A DNA stretch of 64,000 bases. It comes from Nitrosovibrio sp. Nv17 (GTDB lineage Bacteria > Pseudomonadota > Gammaproteobacteria > Burkholderiales > Nitrosomonadaceae). Location of the stretch: contig NZ_FPIQ01000003.1 of assembly GCF_900119085.1 (NCBI RefSeq), forward strand, positions 1 to 64,000. The letters run 5' to 3'. Shown here piece after piece: positions 53,730-62,109 of the stretch. Numbering within the stretch: position 1 is the stretch's first letter; each line of letters starts with the position of its first letter. Under the pieces are notes generated by a model. It was not told where the DNA came from. It ran no database searches and worked only from the letters and a program-made list of their open reading frames with translations. The translations under genes were made by a program, and so were the position numbers.

Positions 53730-54794
53730 TCACCGTCCCGCGCGCGCATCTCCGATTCTTCCGGCAAGCGCGAGCAACTCCTTCCCATTTTCCAGCCCAT
53801 CCAGAAAGCGCGCCGGAATGCCTTCGAGTCCAACCTGCGCACCGACCAGGGCGCCGGTCAGCAATGCGCGCGACATGTTCTGCCCGCCGCCGTTGACGGC
53901 ATGCAGCACGGCGGACTCGAAGTCGTCGGAAAAGCGCGCCGCGAGGTAGTAGGCCGCGGGAAGCTGGTGGTAGATGGCACAGGGCATGCCGTAGACGAGG
54001 GAAACCTTCCACGCGGGCTCGATGCGGATATCCGGATCGAACGCGGAAAGTGCCATGTAATGCGGCGTCAGCAGCGCATCCGGCGAGGAAAAACGGCCCG
54101 CGCGCGGCGGATCGGGGTCGCCGGGACGGGGCGGGGCAAGATCGTCGCCGGTCACGGCATGGAACGGCAATTCGCCGTCGTGCACCCGTTGCATGAGCGC
54201 GTCCGACAGCGCCGGCGTCAGCCGTTCACCCGCGACCAGCCGCGAAAGAATCACGTTGTAGGCGGTCGTCATGGCGACCACGGCCTCGTCCCCCTGGGTG
54301 AGCAGGCAATTGGCGGATACCGTCTCGGCGACCCGGCGCGGATCAAGCGCGTGATGCGCCGCCAGCACCACGCAGCGTTCCGCCGCCTCCGTGGTGTCCG
54401 CATGCCCGCCCGTCTCGCGCCATGATTTCCCCTGCTCCACCCGCCTGCGGTACGCTTCTCGTATCGACTGGCTGGTGTATCCGCCCGGCCCGCACACGGG
54501 CGTGCCATCCAGCAGTGGAAACAGCTCCTCGTCGAGCCTGCGGGTGAAATCCGCCTCGCGGTACGCGCCATGCTCCGCCACCGAGCGCAGCAGCATGACG
54601 AGGATCAGCCCCGTCTGGGAAAGCTGGCCCGCGCGCATGCCATCGTGGTAGCGCCCCGGTTTCGGAGTGGTGTAGCCATCGATCCAGGGACCGTGGTCCC
54701 TGCGCATCTCGTCCAGGTCATAGTACCAATGGCACCCCAGCCCGAGCGCATCGCCAACCAGGGCACCCATGATGGCGCCCGAGACTCGATCCAT
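53730..54794 (-). CDS. ADP-ribosylglycohydrolase-fold protein with altered metal motifs
   Basis: The protein has 354 residues and starts at the ATG at 54794, after GGAGGAAG. The fold is recognised from MDRVSGAIMGALVGDALGLG at the N-terminus and GGGQNMSRALLTGALVGAQV near the C-terminus. DraG-type hydrolases that remove ADP-ribose from proteins bind two Mg through TDDT-like and DTD-like motifs. Here those places read AGQLSQTG and GGGQNMSR, so the usual metal ligands are absent. It may bind rather than cleave, or do another reaction, as do crystallin-like members. It has no operon partners. Confidence 0.82.
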   Translation of the reverse strand: MDRVSGAIMGALVGDALGLGCHWYYDLDEMRRDHGPWIDGYTTPKPGRYHDGMRAGQLSQTGLILVMLLRSVAEHGAYREADFTRRLDEELFPLLDGTPVCGPGGYTSQSIREAYRRRVEQGKSWRETGGHADTTEAAERCVVLAAHHALDPRRVAETVSANCLLTQGDEAVVAMTTAYNVILSRLVAGERLTPALSDALMQRVHDGELPFHAVTGDDLAPPRPGDPDPPRAGRFSSPDALLTPHYMALSAFDPDIRIEPAWKVSLVYGMPCAIYHQLPAAYYLAARFSDDFESAVLHAVNGGGQNMSRALLTGALVGAQVGLEGIPARFLDGLENGKELLALAGRIGDARAGR

Positions 54795-55012
54795 ACCTTC
54801 CTCCCGTGCCGTCAGGCAACCCACCCGGTGAACCCGACGCGAGCCCGCAGCGAACCGTGCATCCATGGACAACGCCCTCGGGCATCGCCACCCCCTAACC
54901 CCATCCATCCCTCATCCCGGCATGCCCGGAGCAAAAGACACTTTGCACTCGGCAGCCGGCCAGTCTGATATAATCATCATGGCAATCTGGAGTAAAGTTA
55001 ACACAATTACAC

Positions 55013-55590
55013 TCAAACCTGTTTCACTCTCAAGCGCCCGTAGCTCAGTTGGATAGAGTACTTGGCTACGAACCAAGGGGTCGTGGGTTCGAATCCTGCC
55101 GGGCGCGCCAATTTGCTTTTGGAGCTTCTGATGTCCGCTGAGACCTTGAAAGATAAGGCGAGATCGGGAGTTCTAAACCCCTTATCCCGGACGTAGGCCA
55201 GCCGGTCGGCGAAGGCCAGTTTCAGTATCGCTTTTTTGTGCTCCAGGCGCTCCGACGCCCAGAGATTCCAGGGGTTTGCCAGGAAGTCGAGCGAAGTTCT
55301 AAGTGCTTCGTCGAAGCTGCGTAGCGGACGGCCGCAGTTCGCGATTCTCTCGCTGATCTCGATCTTCCGTTCTTCGAGTCGGCGGATGCGGTTTTCGTAG
55401 GCGGCGATGACCGAAGGCAGTTGCGCCTGCGCGATCCGGTCGAGGAACTGCTCAACGTCGCGCTCGACTTTCGCCAGCTCGGTTTCCAGGCCGCTTCTGC
55501 TGGTTTCCGCCGTCGCAAGGCGCCGGTTCCAGATGTCTTTGAACATTGCCCGTGTGACGCGGAACAGCGCCGGTGCCGGGCGCAACAAGA
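55013..55590 (-). pseudogene. C-terminal fragment of a large serine recombinase
   Basis: The minus strand encodes only the coiled-coil end of a large serine recombinase: LFRVTRAMFKDIWNRRL, LEERKIEISERIANCGRP, FLANPWNLWASERLEHKK, then AFADRLAYVRDKGFRTPD. Its last conserved part, ARPAGFEPTTPWFVAKYS, followed by IQLSYGR, is an exact antisense reading of tRNA-Arg. The resolvase catalytic and zinc-ribbon domains are missing; at about 55585 the frame runs into a SIR2-type gene. It is therefore inactive and marks a decayed island at the tRNA. Confidence 0.85.
55034..55110 (+). tRNA. tRNA-Arg (ACG)
   Basis: GCGCCCG opens and CGGGCGC closes the acceptor stem, followed by G and an encoded CCA. The anticodon stem-loop is CTTGG-CTACGAA-CCAAG with anticodon ACG; the T loop holds GGTTCGAATCC. 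The length is 77 nt with CCA. An old recombinase reading frame runs antisense through the whole gene. Confidence 0.97.
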
Positions 55591-56215
55591 CATTTGCCCA
55601 GCTCGTCGTCCTGGGCTTTGAGGTCGGCGGAGAGGTTCTTGACGCTCTGGTAGCGAAAATCGCCGTGCAGCTTGCAGTAGATCGGATACTGCTCGTTGCT
55701 GAGCACGTCGTTCGCGGCGTAGGAACCCTCGATGTGAAACGCGGCGAGCGGGCGTCCCGATACTTCCGCAACGGCCTTCTCCAACACGGTGTCGAAATTG
55801 GTCGTAAAAACGGGCGCGTGCCTCGCCCATGGCGTTGAGCGCCCCGAGCGCCCGGTTTCCGACGGACAGCGATACGCGGTCCTCTGAGAGAATCTTTTGA
55901 AGGTAGGCATTCTGCCGCTCGCGGTCGTCGCCGAATATTTTCTCAAAGTAGGCCGTATATTCGTTGTCCGCCCAAGGCTCAGGGAAGCCTTCGATGCCAT
56001 GAACGACTGGATTTTCTCGCGTATAGCTCGGTTCTGAACATCCTGTTGAGAGATATCCTGGTTCTCGGAGCGGCAGTAGTAGCGCCGCTTGAGGTCCCAC
56101 AAAGGACGTCGGTGGCGGTCGGAAGACCTGCCGGCCGTGATGCACCAGCGCCTAGAAGCCAAGCGAAGTTGCGCGGACGTTCGCTGATGATTCCGATTAG
56201 CTCGCCACAATCCAT
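55585..56215 (-). pseudogene. Frameshifted, truncated SIR2-domain gene
   Basis: Starting at ATG 56215 (MDCGELIGIISERPRNFAWL), the NAD-binding GAGAS motif is seen in LLGAGASRPAGLPTATDVL. The frame then breaks three times, near 56100, 55989 and 55815, but the pieces line up: WDLKRRYYCRSENQDISQQD, GFPEPWADNEYTAYFEKIFG, FTTNFDTVLEKAVAEVSG and YPIYCKLHGDFRYQSVKNLS. It ends abruptly at about 55585, where it is joined to the recombinase tail. SIR2 proteins of this kind deplete NAD in antiphage defence. This copy cannot make a full protein. Confidence 0.8.
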
Positions 56216-56497
56216 CGACCGGCCGCCCCAGATGACACGTATGCAAAAACCTTACAATGGTTTAAAAATGATTGAAGATCAATAAGTCACGTGGTCCGTC
56301 CCTTGCCGGACGGACGCTCTGGGGCTCTCGCGATCCGCCCCTACTTGCACGGGTCTCAGCCATCTGGCTTTGGTTCTGAGACTGATTCTAGGCTGTGTTG
56401 CAGCGCCCGCGCTGTTGCTCAGCGAATCTGGCTGCAGGCAGAGTCAATTTGACGGATTCACGCGCCTTGCGCCATGTGGGCCACTTCTGCAGCCTGT
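56216..56497. other. Intergenic stretch in the decayed island
   Basis: Between the SIR2 pseudogene and parE I see no recognisable gene, repeat or RNA. Confidence 0.5.
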
Positions 56498-56776
56498 TTA
56501 CTGGTTCAGCAGCGGTCCCAGATCGCGCGCACCATGCAGGATACGTTCGATACGTACACCCTTGAAGAAAATGACGTAGGCGCCGTGAGCGCAGGACCGA
56601 ATCCCTTTTTTCAGCTCTGGCCGTTCGACGTAGCCGAGCGGTGCGTGGGCAATCTTGTGCGCGTGTTCAAGCAGTTCATCTTCAAACTCGCTGGCGCGTT
56701 TGGGGTTATCGAGAGCGATGAAGTCCGTTATCTCGATGAGATCCGTCTCCGCCCAGCGCGACAGGCGGACGCGCAT
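56498..56776 (-). CDS. parE: ParE-type toxin (RelE/ParE superfamily)
   Basis: This 92-residue protein starts MRVRLSRWAETDLIEITDFI and has RIERILHGARDLGPLL at the end, typical of ParE toxins, which inhibit DNA gyrase. A basic patch and small size fit the family. Its ATG overlaps the last base of the antitoxin stop (TAATG), so expression is coupled to parD. Confidence 0.9.
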   Translation of the reverse strand: MRVRLSRWAETDLIEITDFIALDNPKRASEFEDELLEHAHKIAHAPLGYVERPELKKGIRSCAHGAYVIFFKGVRIERILHGARDLGPLLNQ

Positions 56777-57039
56777 TACTTGTTCTGCGCCGCCCGTGCC
56801 TGCCGCCGCGCACGGTTTCTGGCTATGACTTCTTCAATCGTGCCGGCATCTTCGCTGTCGATCCCTTCTTGAATTGCAGCCTTGAGTTCCGCGTGACGAA
56901 TCTGACGCAGCTTTTCCTCGTCCTCAAGCAACCTTAATCCGGCGCGCACGACCTCGCTGACGTTGTTGAAACGTCCTGACTCAAGCTGTTCCTTGATGAA
57001 TTCCTCGAAGTGATTACCGAGAGCTACGCTAATAGGCAT
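56776..57039 (-). CDS. parD: ParD-type antitoxin
   Basis: This 87-residue protein starts MPISVALGNHFEEFIKEQLE, with a ribbon-helix-helix (FNNVSEVVRAGLRLLEDEE) and a helical C-terminal tail that would wrap ParE. It neutralises the toxin and represses the operon promoter. It lies first in the two-gene operon. A TATAAT promoter and a palindrome directly before its ATG fit autoregulation. Confidence 0.92.
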   Translation of the reverse strand: MPISVALGNHFEEFIKEQLESGRFNNVSEVVRAGLRLLEDEEKLRQIRHAELKAAIQEGIDSEDAGTIEEVIARNRARRQARAAQNK

Positions 57040-57499
57040 GGCTGATATCCACTAACTATTAATAATAGATATTTAATTATACGCCCTCATGGTTGAACTG
57101 CAAGCCCGCTTTCTTGGCTAAGTGGAGCCTGGAAGCAACGTTCAAGACGGGCATTCCAGTCAATCAACTCATCCCGAAGTTTGTCCTCTCGGGCGCGCCA
57201 TTTCATGCGGTTCTTCGAGGAGCCGCATTCTTGTTTTGTACCATATTCGGCGGTGTGTGCCATGGAATCCGCCGAATTCACTCTATTCACTCTGCCCACC
57301 TGCACAGCATTTCCCGATGTGGACCTCCAGCCTTCACGGAATGGCCCTCCATATTCCCTGTTTCCGATCCACAGAAACCGGTTCTGGATTCATGGTTTTT
57401 AGGTTAAAATTATGAGTTGCACGCGTTGCGAGCCGATCGGCCGGACAACCGGATGGGCAGCGGAAGGCGTGTGAACGAAGGAGCGCATACTTCTTTAAT
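57040..57499. other. Intergenic region between parD and ccmC
   Basis: It holds the parDE promoter/operator at its left end and an 11-bp copy of the tRNA-Arg 3' end at 57190-57200. The ccm promoter should lie at the right end, but I see only weak candidates. No gene is supported. Confidence 0.5.
57056..57103 (-). promoter_or_regulatory. parDE promoter and palindromic operator
   Basis: On the minus strand TTGCAG (57103-57098), 16 bp and a perfect TATAAT (57081-57076) are followed by the palindrome CTATTA-A-TAATAG (57056-57068), 17 bp before the parD ATG. This is where a ParD ribbon-helix-helix dimer would bind to repress its own operon. Confidence 0.65.
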
Positions 57500-58240
57500 A
57501 TGGCGATAAACTGGTTCAAGTATTCCTCTCCGGCGAGTTTCTACGTGCTGGCGGGCAGGATGATTCCATGGTTTTCGATCGCCGCCATCGTGCTGTGCGC
57601 GATAGGCCTCTACATAGGATTCTTCGTCGCTCCCACCGACTTCCAGCAGGGGGAAGCCTACCGCATCATCTTCGTCCATGTCCCCGCCGCATGGATGTCC
57701 ATGTTCCTGTACGTCGTGATGGCCATGTGGTCGGGGATAGGGCTCGCCTTCAATACGCGGCTCTCCTCCATGGTGGCGACGGCCATCGCGCCGACCGGCG
57801 CGATGTTCACCTTTCTCGCCCTGTGGACCGGCGCCCTGTGGGGCAAGCCGATGTGGGGCGCATGGTGGGTGTGGGACGCGCGGCTCACCTCGGAACTGAT
57901 CCTGCTGTTCCTCTACATCGGCTTCATGTCGCTGCAGGCGGCGATCGACGATCCCCGCCGTGCCGACAAGGCCGGGGCGATGATCGCGCTGGTCGGCGTG
58001 ATCAACGTGCCCATCATCTACTTCTCGGTGAAATGGTGGAACACCCTGCACCAGGGCGCCACCGTCAGCCTGACCCAGTCGCCGAAGATGGCCACGACCA
58101 TGCTCACTGGCATGCTCATCATGTCGCTCGCATGCTGGGCATATGCCATCGCCGTGGTGCTGATGCGCACGCGCGCCATCATCCTGGAGCGCGAACGCCA
58201 CACGGCCTGGGTGGGAGCGCTGCCGGAGGTCGCGCGATGA
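57500..58240 (+). CDS. ccmC: Heme export/transfer protein CcmC
   Basis: This 246-residue membrane protein has six helices and the haem-handling tryptophan-rich segment GAWWVWDARLTSELI, plus periplasmic His in FVHVPAAWMS and WWNTLHQGA. It loads haem onto CcmE in System I cytochrome c maturation. It is first of the block ccmCDEFGHI; ccmA and ccmB are not directly upstream, where island remnants lie instead. It overlaps ccmD by ATGA. Confidence 0.96.
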   Translation: MAINWFKYSSPASFYVLAGRMIPWFSIAAIVLCAIGLYIGFFVAPTDFQQGEAYRIIFVHVPAAWMSMFLYVVMAMWSGIGLAFNTRLSSMVATAIAPTGAMFTFLALWTGALWGKPMWGAWWVWDARLTSELILLFLYIGFMSLQAAIDDPRRADKAGAMIALVGVINVPIIYFSVKWWNTLHQGATVSLTQSPKMATTMLTGMLIMSLACWAYAIAVVLMRTRAIILERERHTAWVGALPEVAR

Positions 58241-58440
58241 ATTGGGACAGCCTGTCGCACTTCCTCGACATGGGAGGATACGGCCTCTACGTGTGGGGAT
58301 CCTACGCCGTGACGCTCGTCTGCATCGTGGGCGAGGTCATCGCGCTCTCCAGCCGCAAACGAACTTTGCTGCGGCATCTCAGTCTGAGTCATGAGTCAAC
58401 CACAACCACACAAGAGAAGAAAAATGAAGCCACGTCATAG
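58237..58440 (+). CDS. ccmD: Heme exporter protein CcmD
   Basis: The 67-residue protein starts [20 protein letters not shown], with one membrane helix and a polar C-terminal tail, as in CcmD. It helps release haem-loaded CcmE from CcmC. ATGA coupling to ccmC and a 17-bp overlap with ccmE support the call. Confidence 0.9.
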   Translation: MNWDSLSHFLDMGGYGLYVWGSYAVTLVCIVGEVIALSSRKRTLLRHLSLSHESTTTTQEKKNEATS

Positions 58441-58873
58441 GAAACTGGCAGTCATCGCATCCGGCGTAACGGCGCTGGGCGTGGCATCCATCCTGGTGCT
58501 GAACGCGTTCCAGAGCAACCTGGTGTTCTTCTTCAGCCCCAGCCAGGTGGCGGCCAACGAGGCGCCGGTGGGCAGGAGCTTCCGCATCGGCGGACTGGTG
58601 GAGGAAGGCAGCATCCGGCGCATGGCCGACGGCGTGACGGTGAATTTCGTGGTGACCGATACCGCCAAGGCGATCCCAGTCGCCTACACCGGCATCCTTC
58701 CCGATCTCTTCAAGGAGGGCAAGGGCGTGGTGGCCCAGGGCAAGCTGACGGCCAACGGCCTCTTCCTTGCCGACGAGGTGCTGGCCAAGCACGACGAGAA
58801 CTACATGCCGCCGGAAGCGGCGAGCGCGCTGGAACAGGCGGAAAAGGCCCGCAAGACGGTCATGATGCAATAG
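58424..58873 (+). CDS. ccmE: Cytochrome c maturation haem chaperone CcmE
   Basis: The protein has 149 residues. An N-terminal membrane anchor ([20 protein letters not shown]) precedes a periplasmic OB-fold domain with haem-binding H123 in [10 protein letters not shown]. It carries haem covalently from CcmC to CcmF. I choose the ATG at 58424 after AAGAGAAGAA; the ATG at 58391 would add 11 basic residues and is also possible. Confidence 0.95.
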   Translation: MKPRHRKLAVIASGVTALGVASILVLNAFQSNLVFFFSPSQVAANEAPVGRSFRIGGLVEEGSIRRMADGVTVNFVVTDTAKAIPVAYTGILPDLFKEGKGVVAQGKLTANGLFLADEVLAKHDENYMPPEAASALEQAEKARKTVMMQ

Positions 58874-58959
58874 GCACAACCCGAGAAGATGCTTTCCTAC
58901 TGTGAACCGGGGCAGGCATGGTGCCGCCCGCTTCTTCAATCCCTCACCACCTCCAGACC

Positions 58960-61038
58960 ATGATCCCAGAGCTCGGTAACTTTGCCCTGATCCTCGCGCT
59001 GCTCCTGGCGCTCATCCAGGGTACCCTGCCCATCATCGGCGCCGCCCGCGGCATCCCCTCGTGGATCGCCCTGGCCCGGCCCGCGGTACAGGGGCAATTC
59101 GTATTCATCGCCATCGCGTTCTTCTGCCTCGCCTACTCGTTCGCCAACAATGACTTCTCGGTGATGAACGTGGCGCAGAATTCCAATTCCAAGCTGCCGA
59201 TCGAGTTCCGCATCGCGGCGACCTGGGGCTCGCACGAAGGCTCGATGCTGCTGTGGGTATTCATGCTGGCGGGATGGTCGTTCGCGGTCAGCATCTTCAG
59301 CCGCCGCCTCCCGGACGACATGGTGGCGCGGGTGCTGGGGGTCATGGGGCTCATCAGCGTGGGCTTCCTGCTCTTCCTGCTGCTGACCTCCAATCCCTTC
59401 GAGCGCATCCTGCCGGGCGTGCCCGAAGGCAGCGACCTCAATCCCCTGCTCCAGGATCCAGGCATGGTCTGCCACCCGCCCATGCTCTACATGGGCTACG
59501 TCGGTTTCTCGGTCGCCTTCGCCTTCGCCATCTCCGCACTGCTCAGCGGGCATATGGACGCCACCTGGGCACGCTGGTCGCGCCCCTGGACCACCGTTGC
59601 CTGGCTGTTCCTCACCATCGGCATCATGATGGGGAGCTGGTGGGCCTACTACGAACTGGGCTGGGGCGGCTGGTGGTTCTGGGATCCGGTCGAGAATGCC
59701 TCCTTCATGCCATGGCTGGTGGGTACCGCGCTGGTGCATTCCCTGGCAGTCACCGAGAAGCGCGGCAGCTTCAAGAGCTGGACGGTGCTGCTGGCGATCT
59801 GTGCCTTTTCCCTGAGCCTGCTGGGCACCTTCCTGGTGCGCTCTGGGGTATTGACCTCCGTGCACGCCTTCGCCACCGATCCCAAGCGCGGCATCTTCAT
59901 CCTCGGCTTCCTGGTGCTGGTGGTGGGCAGTTCGTTGCTGCTGTTCGCCTGGCGGGCGCCCAAGGTCGGCCTGGGCGGAAAGTTCGACGCCGTCTCCCGG
60001 GAATCCATGCTGCTGGCCAACAATCTGCTGATGATGGTGGCTGCGGGCAGCGTGCTGCTCGGGACCCTTTACCCGCTCATCATGGATACTCTCGAACTCG
60101 GCAAGCTGTCGGTGGGCCCGCCCTACTTCGAGGCCGTGTTCATTCCCCTGATGACGCCGGCGATCTTTCTGATCGGGGTCGGGCCGTTCGCACGCTGGAA
60201 GCAGGCCAGCCTGCCGGAACTGGCGGTACGCCTGCGCTGGGCGGCGGCCGTCAGCCTCGTCACCGCGCTGCTGGCACCGCTGGCCATGGGCGAATGGAAG
60301 CCCTGGGCCAGCTTCGGACTGCTGCTGGCGTTCTGGGTCATCGCCACCATCGTGGTCAGCATCACCCAGCGCATCCGCAGCAGCGGCAAGCAGGGCCTGT
60401 TCGCCAAGCTGGCGGCGCAGTCCCGCAGCTACTACGGCATGCACGCCGCCCACCTGGGCATCGCCGTGTTCATCATCGGCGTCACGCTGGTCGGCAGCTA
60501 CGAGACGGAAAAGGACGTGCGCATGGACATCGGCGACACCGTCGAGGTCGGCGGCTACACCTTCCGCTTCAACGGATCGAGGAAAGTGGCCGGACCCAAC
60601 TACATGTCGGACATGGGCGACGTCGAGGTGCTGCGCAACGGCGAGAAAATCCGCACCCTGGAGCCGGAAAAACGCACCTACACCGCCTCGGGCATGGCCA
60701 TGACGGAAGCCGCGATCGATACGGGCATCCTGCGCGATCTCTACGTCGCCCTGGGAGAGCCGCTGGAAAACGGTGCCTGGATCGTGCGGGTCTACCATAA
60801 GCCCTTCGTGGACTGGATCTGGTTCGGATGCATGCTGATGGCCTTCGGAGGCATGCTGGCGGTATCCGACCGGCGCTACCGGCTCGCTGTGCGCAAGCAG
60901 CGCGGCGGTGCGGATGACGCCCCCAGCGCCGAGGCGCGGCCCCGGCCTGGCAAGAGGGCGGCTCCCTCAGGCCCGCTCATCCCCGTCCACCGGAAGGTTT
61001 CCGCAGGCCCCCTCATCCCGGGAGGCAGGAAGGCATGA
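58960..61038 (+). CDS. ccmF: Heme lyase subunit CcmF
   Basis: This 692-residue protein has many helices. The start MIPELGNFALILALLLALIQ is typical. The haem-binding segment GGWWFWDPVENASFMPW and neighbouring conserved His are present. It joins haem from CcmE to apocytochrome c together with CcmH/I. It ends in a variable, basic cytoplasmic tail and overlaps ccmG by ATGA. Confidence 0.96.
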   Translation: MIPELGNFALILALLLALIQGTLPIIGAARGIPSWIALARPAVQGQFVFIAIAFFCLAYSFANNDFSVMNVAQNSNSKLPIEFRIAATWGSHEGSMLLWVFMLAGWSFAVSIFSRRLPDDMVARVLGVMGLISVGFLLFLLLTSNPFERILPGVPEGSDLNPLLQDPGMVCHPPMLYMGYVGFSVAFAFAISALLSGHMDATWARWSRPWTTVAWLFLTIGIMMGSWWAYYELGWGGWWFWDPVENASFMPWLVGTALVHSLAVTEKRGSFKSWTVLLAICAFSLSLLGTFLVRSGVLTSVHAFATDPKRGIFILGFLVLVVGSSLLLFAWRAPKVGLGGKFDAVSRESMLLANNLLMMVAAGSVLLGTLYPLIMDTLELGKLSVGPPYFEAVFIPLMTPAIFLIGVGPFARWKQASLPELAVRLRWAAAVSLVTALLAPLAMGEWKPWASFGLLLAFWVIATIVVSITQRIRSSGKQGLFAKLAAQSRSYYGMHAAHLGIAVFIIGVTLVGSYETEKDVRMDIGDTVEVGGYTFRFNGSRKVAGPNYMSDMGDVEVLRNGEKIRTLEPEKRTYTASGMAMTEAAIDTGILRDLYVALGEPLENGAWIVRVYHKPFVDWIWFGCMLMAFGGMLAVSDRRYRLAVRKQRGGADDAPSAEARPRPGKRAAPSGPLIPVHRKVSAGPLIPGGRKA

Positions 61039-61559
61039 CGCGCTTCCTCCTGCCATTGGTGGCGTTCATCGTGCTGGTGGGATTCCTGCTGGTCGGGCTT
61101 GGGCTCAATCCACGCCAGGTGCCCTCGCCGCTGATCGGCAAGCCCGCCCCCGAATTCCAGCTGGAAGAGTTGCACCAGCCGGGGAAGACGATCGCCTCCC
61201 GCGACAACCTGGGAAAGGTGTGGCTGCTGAACGTCTGGGCGTCGTGGTGCGTGTCGTGCCGCGACGAGCATCCGGTTCTGGTCGAACTGGCCAGGTCCGG
61301 CATCGTGCCGGTCTACGGCCTCAACTACAAGGATGAGCGCGACCTGGCCTTGCAGTGGCTGCAGCAGTTCGGAGATCCCTACGCTGCCAGCGCGCGCGAC
61401 CCGGAAGGCAGGATGGGCATCGAATACGGCGTCTACGGCGTGCCCGAGACCTACGTCATCGACAAGGAAGGCGTCATTCGCTACAAGCAGATCGGCCCGG
61501 TCACGGTGGAGGCGCTGGAGACCAAGATCCTGCCGCTGGTGCGCGAGCTGCAGGGATGA
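61035..61559 (+). CDS. ccmG: Thiol:disulfide interchange protein CcmG/DsbE
   Basis: This 174-residue thioredoxin-fold protein has an N-terminal membrane anchor (MTRFLLPLVAFIVLVGFLLV) and the active site WASWCVSCRDEHP, with the cis-Pro loop YGVPETYVID. It reduces the CXXCH cysteines of apocytochromes c in the periplasm. It overlaps ccmF by four bases. Confidence 0.96.
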   Translation: MTRFLLPLVAFIVLVGFLLVGLGLNPRQVPSPLIGKPAPEFQLEELHQPGKTIASRDNLGKVWLLNVWASWCVSCRDEHPVLVELARSGIVPVYGLNYKDERDLALQWLQQFGDPYAASARDPEGRMGIEYGVYGVPETYVIDKEGVIRYKQIGPVTVEALETKILPLVRELQG

Positions 61560-61614
61560 GCCCGGCATGGCCATTGCGCCCCGGGTCCGCCGTCGCCCCC
61601 AAAATCTACCCGAT

Positions 61615-62109
61615 ATGCTGACAGCCTGTCAGGCCAGGCTTGCCCGTATTCTCCTGCTGGCTTGCCTCCTGCTTGCCCTCCCCGCGGGCTGGGCGAAGGA
61701 GGCCGTGCCGGTGGCGGAAGATCCCGAGCTGGAACGGCGCATGCTCGCGCTGAGCGAGGATCTGCGCTGCCTGGTATGCCAGAACGAATCCCTCGCCGCC
61801 TCGCGCGCCGACTTCGCCAACGACCTCCGGCGCGAAATCCGCGAACAGATGAAGGCGGACAAGAGCGACAAGGAGATCGTCGACTTCCTGGTCGCCCGCT
61901 ACGGCGACTTCGTGCTGTACCGCCCTCCCCTCAAACCCACGACGCTGCTCCTGTGGACCGGCCCCTTCATCTTCCTGCTGGGAGGCTCGATCATGCTGTT
62001 CGTCTACCTCAAGCGCCGCAACCGGCGGGTCGCGGACTCCACCCTGTCGGAAGACCAGCGCAGGCAGGCTGAAGCCCTGCTGGAGAAAGGCAAGGGCCGC
62101 GACGAATGA
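61615..62109 (+). CDS. ccmH: Cytochrome c maturation protein CcmH
   Basis: The protein has 164 residues. A signal peptide (ARLARILLLACLLLALPAGW), the redox motif LRCLVCQNES and a C-terminal membrane anchor (LLLWTGPFIFLLGGSIMLFV) are visible. It holds apocytochrome thiols in the haem lyase complex. I start at the ATG at 61615, which gives a standard signal peptide; the ATG at 61567 adds 16 residues. It overlaps ccmI by ATGA. Confidence 0.94.
   Translation: MLTACQARLARILLLACLLLALPAGWAKEAVPVAEDPELERRMLALSEDLRCLVCQNESLAASRADFANDLRREIREQMKADKSDKEIVDFLVARYGDFVLYRPPLKPTTLLLWTGPFIFLLGGSIMLFVYLKRRNRRVADSTLSEDQRRQAEALLEKGKGRDE

Noticed and set aside
57087-57305. Small basic minus-strand ORF between parD and ccmC
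   Set aside because: No family, no ribosome-binding site, and it overlaps other equally long frames; likely non-coding.
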